Assembly (NCBI GenBank): GCA_947491025.1
Contig: CANLIC010000020.1
Coordinates: 1-64,000, forward strand
DNA length: 64,000 bases
DNA from: Myxococcales bacterium
Lineage (GTDB): Bacteria > Myxococcota_A > UBA9042
Direction of reading: 5' to 3'
Each line of letters opens with the position of its first letter. Position 1 is the stretch's first letter. The notes beneath the pieces are model-generated. The model was not told where the DNA came from. It searched no databases and saw nothing but the letters and a program-made list of their open reading frames with translations. The position numbers and the translations under genes were made by a program. Shown in pieces: positions 57,038-64,000 of the stretch.

Positions 57038-60000
57038 AACTTCGCCCCTTTACGTGCCGGCCGTCTTCTGCGCTGGGCGCGCTTCTGCTCTGCCCGGCCT
57101 TGGCCGTTGGCTGCGCCTCGGCGCCTGAGCCGCTCATCGAGGCCCAAACGGCCAATACCCACGTCAAGCTGGACTTTGAGCACCGCCCGCTGCCCGACGT
57201 GCCGCTGCCCAACGACCTCGCGACGCGCTTCGACGCCACCAGCCCGACCGGCCGCCGCATCAACGCCAGCGTGGTCGCGCCGACGCACTTTGAGCGCCTG
57301 GTGCGGCGCCGCATCGACACCCTCGACGGCTGGGGCGTCTACGCGCCGGTGACCGTGCCCTTCAGCGGCCCGCTCGACATCAAGAGCGTCATCGATGGCC
57401 ACCACGGCGACCAGACCGATTTCCGCAACGACGTCATCTACGTCATCGACGTGACCGCCGGCAGCCCCACCTATGGCCAGCCTGCGCCGCTCGACCTCGG
57501 CGAAGGCGCGTTCCCCATCGTGCTCGAGAAGATCGACAACTACTGGAAGAGCGACTCCCGCGGCGACACCATCTCGATGCTCTTCGACGAGCATGACGAG
57601 GATGTGAACGCCAACGGCAAGCTCGACGCCGGCGAGGACACCGATCTCGACGGCATCCTCGACAAGCCGAACTACCTGCCGGGCCAAAAGGGCGACGCGC
57701 GCACCAACGATCTCGTGACCCGCGCCAACGCCACGATGACCTTCTACGAGCGCGAGACGAACACGCTCATCGCCCGGCCGCTGGTGCCGTTGCGCGAGCG
57801 CACCACCTACGCCGTGGTCGTCACCCGCCGCCTCAAGGACGCCAGCGGCGCCCCGGTCGGCTCGCCGTTCGCCGCCGCCCACCACCTCGGGCAGACCGAG
57901 GCGCTGCGACCGCTGCTCAAGGTGCTCAGCAGCGCCGGCGATCGCTTTGGCGGGCTGAAGGCGACCGACGTCGCCTTCACCTGGACCTTCACCACCGGCA
58001 CCGTCACCGCCGACCTGGTGGCGGCGCGCGAGGGCCTCTACGGCCGCGGGGCGCAGAAGCACCTGCAGGACGAGTTCCCACCCGACGTCGAGCTGAACCG
58101 GCTCTGGGACGACAAGCCGAGCAAGGCCTTCGAGAGCCTCTACACCGTCTCCGGCGAGACGTTCTCGGAGATCTCCGGCCTCATCATCGCTGGCGGCCTG
58201 GTCTCGATGAACGGCAAGGAGCAGCGCAAGCGCTTCGACGAGAGCCTGAAGTTCGTCGACCGCCACGTTTTCGGCACCTACAAGACGCCGCGCCTCTTCC
58301 CGCGCAAGTCGGGCGAGAGCAGCTGGCTCGACTACAACGACCAGGTCTGGCCGGCCGACGTCGCCACCAAGCGCGCCGAGGCCTACCCCGAGGAGGTCAC
58401 GTTCTGGATGAGCCTGCCGCGGCGCGACACCCTGGTCGACGGCAAGCCGCGCGGCGTGGTCATCCTCGGCCACGGCTACACCGGCAGCAAGACGGAGATG
58501 TTCGGCTTCCACAGCTATTTCAGCCAGATGGGCCTCGCCGTCCTCGCCATCGACAGCACCAGCCACGGCTTCGACCTCGATGCCAAGGACAAGGACCAGC
58601 TGCTCGGCGTGTTCGGCCTCTTCGGGCTCGGCAACATGGCCAAGGCCCTGATGCGCAACCGCAACTGGGACCAGGACCTCGACGGCATCGGCGACTCGGG
58701 CGCCGACTTCTGGACGGCCTACACCTTCCACACCCGCGACGTGGTGCGGCAGACGGCGCTCGACTATTCGCAGCTGATCCGCGTCTTGCGCGCCTTCGAC
58801 GGCAAGCGCACCTGGCCCTACGACATCAATGGCAATGGCAAGGCCGACGACCTGGCAGGCGACTTCGACGGCGACGGCAAGGTCGAGGTCGGCGGCCCAG
58901 ACGAGAACATCGTCATGACCGGCGGCTCGCTCGGCGGCATCATCGCGGCGGTGGTCGGCGGCCTCGAGCCCGAGCTCAACGCCACGGCGCCGATCGCGGG
59001 CGGCGGCGGCCTCATCGACGTCGGCGTCCGCAGCATCCAGGGCGGCGTCAAAGAGGCCGTGACGTTGCGGGTGATGGGGCCGCTCTACGTCGGCAGCAAG
59101 GGCGAGGCCGGCCAGGTGCGCATCGACACCATCGTCCCGACGCTCAACAGCACGGCCACGATCCCAGTCGCCGTCGTGCCCGCAGCGGAGGTGCAGAAGC
59201 TCAAGCTCGGCGGCGCCGTCGCCATCGAGAACGTCGACAACGGCGAGGTCGACTGCGCCCTGCTGATCGAAGACAAGGGCTGTGTGGATGCTTGCAAGGC
59301 CGACGAAGCCTGCAAGCGCAGCTGCCTGACCTTCCGCCTGCACGTCGCGTCGACGGTGCGCCCGGCCGGCACGGGGCCGCTGGCGGTCCAGCCCGAGCGC
59401 CACGTGCTGCGCTTCTACGACAGCAACCCCTTCCAGCTCGGCGTGAGGGGCGAGGACTCGCAGCGCGCGTGCGTCTTGCGGACCGACGCACCAGTGCCGG
59501 TCGCGGTCGTCGACAGGTTCGCCTTCGACATCAACTTCCACTTCCAGTCTGCACCGTTGCGCTTCCGCGCCGGCGAGCTCCTGTCGCCGCTCGCCGAGGG
59601 CCTGGGCCTGCGCCGCAGCACGCCGGGCATGCGCCGCTTCCTCGGCTTCGCGCAGATGGTCCTCGACGCCGCCGATCCGGCGGTCTGGGCCGTCCACATG
59701 CGCTCAGGCGAGCTGAAGATGGGCGACGGCAAGGTGGTCGACACCCACGCGCTGGTGCTCAACACCAACGGCGACATGAACGTGCCGGTCAACACCGGCG
59801 CCGCCATCGGCCGCTCCGCCGGCCTCATCGACTTCAAGAAGCCGATCGCCGACTGGGGCGGACGCACGCTGCACGAGGTGCTCATCGACACCAAGGTCTA
59901 CGAGGCGGTCGACAAGATCCCGCACTTCAAGGATCCCGCGGGCAATGGCGTGCTCTTCGACGTCGAGGACCTCTCGGAGTCGGCGACTCCCACCGCGGCG

Positions 60001-60408
60001 CTGCCGCCCCGCGGGACGCCTATTGCCTACAAGGACCCGCTGCACCGCGGCAAGGACGGCTTCCACGTGCCGCGCCTCTGGCCGCCGCTCTCGAAGCACG
60101 CCATCTTCAATGATGGCAGCGGCGGTGTAAGCGGAACCTTCTTCCCCTACGTCGAGCCGGGCGGCAAGCACGGCTTCTGGAATCCCGGCCAGCACTTCGA
60201 CTTCCTGGTCAAGCAGTGCGAGGGCGAAGCCAAGAACGACACCCAGAAGGCAGCGTGCGCCAAGCAGAAGTGGTTCGACCACGGCCACCAGATCATCGGC
60301 AGCTTGGGCAGCTTCCTGGCCTCGGGCGGCAAGGAATTCCGCATGGACAAGTGCTATGGCGACTGGTCGTGCCCAGACCTGCCCAAGGCGCCGCTGCCGC
60401 GCAAGTAG
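57034..60408 (+). CDS. Large lipoprotein with alpha/beta-hydrolase (lipase-like) domain
   Basis: A 1,124-residue lipoprotein with lipobox AVGC (Cys 27). The N-terminal about 350 residues form beta-rich modules (FEHRPLPDVPLPNDLATRFD, GWGVYAPVTVPFSGPLD) similar to the N-terminal part of VolA/Pla-1-type bacterial lipases. The central hydrolase domain (about 460-680) has VVILGHGYTGSKTEMFG (oxyanion region), then the nucleophile elbow TGGSLGG with Ser632. Asp-rich calcium-like loops (DINGNGKADDLAGDFDGDG) lie just before it. The C-terminal third holds LVLNTNGDMNVPVNTG, and a catalytic His cannot be placed by eye. ATG overlaps the barrel gene's TGA (ATGA). Confidence 0.75.
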   Translation: MKLRPFTCRPSSALGALLLCPALAVGCASAPEPLIEAQTANTHVKLDFEHRPLPDVPLPNDLATRFDATSPTGRRINASVVAPTHFERLVRRRIDTLDGWGVYAPVTVPFSGPLDIKSVIDGHHGDQTDFRNDVIYVIDVTAGSPTYGQPAPLDLGEGAFPIVLEKIDNYWKSDSRGDTISMLFDEHDEDVNANGKLDAGEDTDLDGILDKPNYLPGQKGDARTNDLVTRANATMTFYERETNTLIARPLVPLRERTTYAVVVTRRLKDASGAPVGSPFAAAHHLGQTEALRPLLKVLSSAGDRFGGLKATDVAFTWTFTTGTVTADLVAAREGLYGRGAQKHLQDEFPPDVELNRLWDDKPSKAFESLYTVSGETFSEISGLIIAGGLVSMNGKEQRKRFDESLKFVDRHVFGTYKTPRLFPRKSGESSWLDYNDQVWPADVATKRAEAYPEEVTFWMSLPRRDTLVDGKPRGVVILGHGYTGSKTEMFGFHSYFSQMGLAVLAIDSTSHGFDLDAKDKDQLLGVFGLFGLGNMAKALMRNRNWDQDLDGIGDSGADFWTAYTFHTRDVVRQTALDYSQLIRVLRAFDGKRTWPYDINGNGKADDLAGDFDGDGKVEVGGPDENIVMTGGSLGGIIAAVVGGLEPELNATAPIAGGGGLIDVGVRSIQGGVKEAVTLRVMGPLYVGSKGEAGQVRIDTIVPTLNSTATIPVAVVPAAEVQKLKLGGAVAIENVDNGEVDCALLIEDKGCVDACKADEACKRSCLTFRLHVASTVRPAGTGPLAVQPERHVLRFYDSNPFQLGVRGEDSQRACVLRTDAPVPVAVVDRFAFDINFHFQSAPLRFRAGELLSPLAEGLGLRRSTPGMRRFLGFAQMVLDAADPAVWAVHMRSGELKMGDGKVVDTHALVLNTNGDMNVPVNTGAAIGRSAGLIDFKKPIADWGGRTLHEVLIDTKVYEAVDKIPHFKDPAGNGVLFDVEDLSESATPTAALPPRGTPIAYKDPLHRGKDGFHVPRLWPPLSKHAIFNDGSGGVSGTFFPYVEPGGKHGFWNPGQHFDFLVKQCEGEAKNDTQKAACAKQKWFDHGHQIIGSLGSFLASGGKEFRMDKCYGDWSCPDLPKAPLPRK

Positions 60409-60435
60409 CGCCCATTTGCGCAGCGCTCTGCCCGG

Positions 60436-61617
60436 CTAGAGGTCGAGCGTCAGGGTGCCCATCAAGGCCGGCTTGTCGCTGTCGTCGACGTCGGCGACGA
60501 CCCAGAAGCGCAGCGACGTCGCGGTGGCGGCGGCCAGTTCGAGGCCCTCAAGCTTGATGGCGCAGACGGCTCCATCGTCGCCGCGCACGTCGAAGGTCTG
60601 CACCGAAGCGCCATCGATGAGCCCGAGCCGGCAGCCCTGCACGGCGCCGTCGTGGTAGGCGTCAGGGGAGGCCTCGGCAGCGGCGAGAAAGGCGATTCGG
60701 CCGTCAGGCAAGGCCGCGACATCGGTGAAGGTGAGGCGCACGCCGCCCAGCGTTCCGAGCTGGTAGCGGACGACGGCACGGAGCGGCGGGCGCTTTCCCA
60801 CGCCGTCGAGGTAGGCTTGGAACGCCGCGATGTCGATGTCGACGCTGGCGTCGGTGGCCACCTGGCCTTTCGCTTCGTCGTTGCCGTTGCCGCGGTTGAA
60901 CAGGCGCAGCTTGCTGCCGACGACGACCGCGCCCTCCAGGTTGAGCTCAGCGCCGGCGAACGCTGGGCACGCTGCGAGCGCCTCGTAGAGCGCGCTGGCC
61001 TCGAACATGCGCGTTGTGGGCCCCGCGGGCGGCCGGGCATCGATGACGACGATGCGCGTGCGGGCCTTGCGGCTGCCGGACCCGAAGGCGCAGAGGCGGC
61101 CGTCGGGCAGCAGCGCCGCCGCCTCGAGGTCCATCTTCAGCTTCTTGTTGCCATCTCGCTCGGAGAAGAGCCGTCTGCCATCCGCCGCGGCCGGCAGCGC
61201 CAGCGCCGTCACCGCGCCGTCCGCGCCGCGAATGGCGAGAAAGTTGGCGTCATCTTGAGCGATCCAGTGCCCGCCGGCGAAGGCGCGCACGGCGGAGGCG
61301 GCGCGGACGTGCGCGGGCCTATCGCTCGCCGGATCGGCGCCTGCGGCGTAGGTCAGCGGTTGCAAGGCGCTGAGGCGGGCACTGCGCGCGACAACGTGCG
61401 TCGCCTGGATGGGGAGCGGCGCTGGCGCGTCCTCGGCGCAGCTGTCGGTCGGCGCATCGGCGACCTGGCGCGGAGGGTTGACCGGGCTCGCTGCTTCGCG
61501 TTGCGCCATCGCAGGCTTCTCCTGCCGGCAGCCGGCAGACGCCACCGCCAATGCCGCCGCGGCGAGCGCGACGGGCAGCGGCAGGCCGATCCTCCCTACC
61601 AACCGCACGCCTTCCAT
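60436..61617 (-). CDS. Propeller-like putative lipoprotein (DUF6929-like)
   Basis: A 393-residue protein. Signal segment with a lipobox-like ASAGC (Cys 30). Beta-strand repeats with WIAQDDANFLAIRGADG, MDLEAAALLPDGRLCAFGSGSRKARTRI and DVAALPDGRIAFLAAAE resemble the phytase-esterase-like or DUF6929 propeller group; the family assignment is tentative. ATG 61617 lies inside the last 22 bases of the upstream SNase gene, so the two are probably translated together. Confidence 0.55.
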   Translation of the reverse strand: MEGVRLVGRIGLPLPVALAAAALAVASAGCRQEKPAMAQREAASPVNPPRQVADAPTDSCAEDAPAPLPIQATHVVARSARLSALQPLTYAAGADPASDRPAHVRAASAVRAFAGGHWIAQDDANFLAIRGADGAVTALALPAAADGRRLFSERDGNKKLKMDLEAAALLPDGRLCAFGSGSRKARTRIVVIDARPPAGPTTRMFEASALYEALAACPAFAGAELNLEGAVVVGSKLRLFNRGNGNDEAKGQVATDASVDIDIAAFQAYLDGVGKRPPLRAVVRYQLGTLGGVRLTFTDVAALPDGRIAFLAAAEASPDAYHDGAVQGCRLGLIDGASVQTFDVRGDDGAVCAIKLEGLELAAATATSLRFWVVADVDDSDKPALMGTLTLDL

Positions 61618-62621
61618 CCGCCCATCCCGTCCTCTTTGGCCTTGGCCTGGGTCAAGAGGGCCAGCGGCTCATACGGGTTGCCCTTGGCGAAGGGGTAGAG
61701 CACGCGGCCGAGGCCAAGCTGCAGCAGACGCAGGTTGAGCTCGACGGGCTGCACCTGCGAGGCGTCCTTGATGAAGACGTAGCGCAAGAGCCGGCCGTAG
61801 ATGTCCTTGTCGTCGCTCTTGCTCTCTTTGACCAGGCAGACCTTGCCGGACTTCTGGACCGCGCTGACGGTGAACTTCTTGGCGTCGAGGGCGTAGCAGT
61901 CCTTGCTCGTCATCTCGGGCGTATCGACCAGCAGGAACCGCACGGTGATGTCTTCGCCAGCGCTGTCCTGTTGGTCCAGGACGATGGTGTCGCCGTCGGG
62001 GATGAATTTGACGCCCACCCAGTCGGTCTCTTTGGTGCACTTGCCGGTCGGCGCCGCGAACCAGTCCAGCGCCTCCTTGGCGTGGCAGCTGGCGATGAAA
62101 TTGGGGCAGCAGGTGCCGTGCTTGGCGCAGTCCCACGTGCACTGGCAAGGCTTGGTGACGTCGGCGGGTGCGTCGCAGCGGCCGACGCAGGTGTTGGCGC
62201 CTGCGTCGCAGAGGGTGCCGTAATCCTTGCAGCAGTTGCCGAACTTGGGGCAGTCCTTGTTGCACTGGCAGGGCAGGCCGGGGTTGTAGGGGCCGTTGCA
62301 TCGGCCTTGGCAAGTGCCCTCGGGCTTGGCGTCGGGCGCTGGCGTCGTGTCGGCGGCGTCGGTCGCCCCGGTGTGGGTGTCGTTGACGTGGGTGTCGACG
62401 ACAGCCGTGTCGCTGAGGGTGTCCTGGTCGGCGCCGGCGCCGCCGCCACCGGAATCCGAGGCAAGGGTGTCGTAGGTCGCTGGCGGCGCTGAGTTGGTGG
62501 GGAGGTTGGCGCACGCGTTGCCGAGCGCGACCAGGCAGAACGACAAGAGAGCGGCGCGGCCGGGCGGCGGCGTCACAGCGTGGACGGCGTCGGCGAGGCG
62601 GCTCAAGGTCGGGCGGATCAA
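61596..62621 (-). CDS. Exported nuclease with two somatomedin-B-like domains and an SNase domain
   Basis: A 341-residue protein. TTG 62621 is chosen as start because GAGGAGG lies exactly 5 bases upstream. A hydrophobic segment ends ALGNAC (Cys 37), possibly a lipobox. After an Asp/Thr/Ala stalk there are two Cys-rich modules, 104-138 and 145-179, each with the somatomedin-B spacing CxGRC...CxC...C...GxCCxxxxxxC. A staphylococcal-nuclease domain follows (about 200-341): DGDT, VRFLLVDTPE and YGRLLRYVF keep the catalytic residues (Arg228, Asp233, Glu236, Arg277). It would cut DNA or RNA using Ca2+. Confidence 0.82.
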   Translation of the reverse strand: MIRPTLSRLADAVHAVTPPPGRAALLSFCLVALGNACANLPTNSAPPATYDTLASDSGGGGAGADQDTLSDTAVVDTHVNDTHTGATDAADTTPAPDAKPEGTCQGRCNGPYNPGLPCQCNKDCPKFGNCCKDYGTLCDAGANTCVGRCDAPADVTKPCQCTWDCAKHGTCCPNFIASCHAKEALDWFAAPTGKCTKETDWVGVKFIPDGDTIVLDQQDSAGEDITVRFLLVDTPEMTSKDCYALDAKKFTVSAVQKSGKVCLVKESKSDDKDIYGRLLRYVFIKDASQVQPVELNLRLLQLGLGRVLYPFAKGNPYEPLALLTQAKAKEDGMGGWKACGW

Positions 62622-62706
62622 AGCGGCCTCCTCGGCAGGGTCGCCGGCAGCGTAGCGGCTCTGGCCGGGCCTGTCGAACCGCTGCGCAGCGCGACATCCA
62701 GCAAAA

Positions 62707-64000
62707 TCAGCGGCGGCGGGCGGAGGGGCGGCGTGGGGCCGCATTCGGAGCGGCGTCGCCCCTGGAGCCAGTCTGCACCGGCGGCGACCAGGTGCGGGTG
62801 ATGAACGCGACGTCGCGGGTCACGGCCGCTTCGTCGTACTGGCTCGGTAGCGCCCACAACGGCATGCCCAGCGCGGCGGCGACCAGTGCGCCGACGAGCA
62901 GGCGAACGCTCCAAATCGGCCCAGCCATCAGCAACTTACGCGAGAACGGCAACGGCAGAGTCGGCCAGCTCGCGCTCGTGACGACGGCGCAGAGGAGCCC
63001 AAGAAGCGCCAGCGCCCACGGAACCATGCTGGCATTGCCTTGCAGGCCGAGCCATTGGCCGGCGTTGCGCGGCACAAGGCCATTCTCCCACAGCACGGCC
63101 ATCAGCTGCGGCAGGGGCCGGACGATGGCCTCTGGCACATGCGGGTAGTAGGCCGAGGGCCAGGCCGACGCCATCAGGCCGACGGCGAGGGCGCCAACCG
63201 CGAAGCCCTCCGTCGCCCGTGGAAATCGGCGGAACGCTTGCTCCAGCGCGACCAGCGCGGCGAGGCCGTAGAGCGGGACGAAGGGGGCGAAGTAGCGCGG
63301 TCCGATGGTCCAGCCACCGCGCCAGTTCATCAGCATGGAGGTGGTGAGCCAGCCCAGGAACGCAATGATGGCTGCGGTGCGGGCCGCGGCGCGCAGCGAG
63401 GGGCTCTGAAACAGCGTATCGCCTCGCGGTGGCCGGGCCAGCCAGAACATGCCGAGCAGCGTCGGCAGCAGCAGCGGCGAGAGGGGAAAGAGCCCGAAAC
63501 CGGGGTCGAAGAGCAGGCCGCCGGCCGCCTCGGGGTAGAAACCATCGGCGCCGTAGACGCCGTGGGCGTGGATGGCGGCGAAGGCCTTGTTCTCGAGGTA
63601 GAGGTGGCCGGGTCGCAGGGGGTGGCCGAAGGCGCTCCACTGAAAGTGCATCACCCCGAGCGTGGGCAACGCCGCTCCGCAGATGAAACCCAGGCGATCG
63701 GGCAGCGTCCGGAGGACGAACGCCGCCAGCAGCGTCAGCGGTGCCGTCGCGACGATGGCGGGGTATTCGGCGGCCGTCGCGCCTGCCGCCAGCAGTCCGG
63801 CGAGGCCCGCTGTCGGCCAACCGAGGCCGGGCCGCGCGGCATTTCCGCGTTCGCCGGACACGGCGGCCGGACGGCCCGGGTCTTGGGCGCGGGCCAGCAG
63901 CATCAGCGCGCTGACGCCGCACGCCGCCGCCAGGGTATGGCTGACCAGGATCAGCCCGTAGCCGTAGAGCAACGAGCCGAGCGCGAGCGTCAGCCACATC
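62707..64000 (-). CDS. Polytopic membrane protein, GT-C-like, 5' end outside the window
   Basis: About 430 residues are visible; the frame is open to the window edge, and the first Met seen lies in a hydrophobic segment, so the true start is probably beyond 64000. Eight to nine hydrophobic helices alternate with loops. It ends in a basic Arg/Pro tail (PRRPSARRR). The pattern (YGYGLILVSHTLAAACG, EYPAIVATAPLTLLAAF, FQWSAFGHPLRPGHLYLENK, GPRYFAPFVPLYGLAAL) resembles the membrane part of GT-C or DUF2029-type glycosyltransferases found across this phylum. It ends 85 bp before the SNase gene on the same strand. Confidence 0.65.
   Translation of the reverse strand, partial: MWLTLALGSLLYGYGLILVSHTLAAACGVSALMLLARAQDPGRPAAVSGERGNAARPGLGWPTAGLAGLLAAGATAAEYPAIVATAPLTLLAAFVLRTLPDRLGFICGAALPTLGVMHFQWSAFGHPLRPGHLYLENKAFAAIHAHGVYGADGFYPEAAGGLLFDPGFGLFPLSPLLLPTLLGMFWLARPPRGDTLFQSPSLRAAARTAAIIAFLGWLTTSMLMNWRGGWTIGPRYFAPFVPLYGLAALVALEQAFRRFPRATEGFAVGALAVGLMASAWPSAYYPHVPEAIVRPLPQLMAVLWENGLVPRNAGQWLGLQGNASMVPWALALLGLLCAVVTSASWPTLPLPFSRKLLMAGPIWSVRLLVGALVAAALGMPLWALPSQYDEAAVTRDVAFITRTWSPPVQTGSRGDAAPNAAPRRPSARRR

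Noticed and set aside
56779..59697. Very long open frame on the minus strand (over 900 codons)
   Set aside because: Lies antisense to the barrel and lipase-like genes, which have clear signal peptides, a lipobox and hydrolase motifs. Composition is Ala/Arg/Gly/Val-rich without domains, as expected from high GC content.

Overview
The window is very GC-rich, densely coded bacterial chromosome, most likely from Myxococcota or a close relative. The evidence is the large set of secreted or lipid-anchored cysteine-rich proteins with the myxobacterial DUF4215-type repeat (CGNG...CDDGN), a MopE-type CNGVDDDCNG motif, Asp/Thr/Gly-rich stalks behind lipoprotein-like signals, an IgGFc-binding-type domain, fibrinogen-like domains and somatomedin-B-like domains. 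This placement comes from protein architecture only; no rRNA or tRNA gene was seen.

Layout. 1-4.8 kb: a 17-bp tandem repeat, selB, a DJ-1/PfpI protein and a GT-C-like membrane protein. 4.95-7.0 kb: a secreted P-domain protein. 7.1-14.4 kb: a co-directional minus-strand cluster of seven genes (DUF2752, small membrane protein, Cys-rich putative lipoprotein, OmpA-domain membrane protein, small unknown, DUF4407 coiled-coil membrane protein, membrane protein). Its last four genes are linked by 4-base start/stop overlaps and form the best candidate for an undescribed envelope system. 14.6-17.7 kb: uvrA, then about 600 bp without genes, full of short hairpins and carrying an 11-bp tandem repeat. 18.3-25.2 kb: a GATase, an S55-type peptidase with a beta-propeller partner, and ettA. 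25.2-32.5 kb: a PHP-domain putative lipoprotein, a TPR-like membrane protein, a hydratase/decarboxylase, a second P-domain protein ending in a fibrinogen-like domain, and an acyl-CoA dehydrogenase translationally coupled to it. 32.7-36.8 kb: an FHA-like protein, lgt and a large membrane protein. 36.9-41.8 kb: a TPR-like exported protein, an M18 aminopeptidase and an OPT transporter. 41.9-49.1 kb: a C92 peptidase lipoprotein, a barrel-like protein, dut and a 1,332-residue protein with three fibrinogen-like modules. 49.1-54.1 kb: an unknown cytosolic protein, a CrtI-like oxidoreductase and the IgGFc-binding-type lipoprotein. 54.3-60.4 kb: a GST, then a beta-barrel candidate overlapping a large lipase-like lipoprotein. 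60.4-64 kb: a propeller-like putative lipoprotein, a somatomedin-B/SNase exported nuclease and a membrane protein running off the window.

How they fit together. Housekeeping genes (selB, uvrA, ettA, lgt, dut) sit among many envelope and surface genes. Lgt would lipidate the lipoproteins encoded nearby. The main theme is a surface and secreted proteome built from eukaryote-like adhesive domains (P-domain, fibrinogen-like, somatomedin-B-like, IgGFc-binding). Several starts are best explained by GTG or TTG codons with good Shine-Dalgarno spacing, and these are noted gene by gene.
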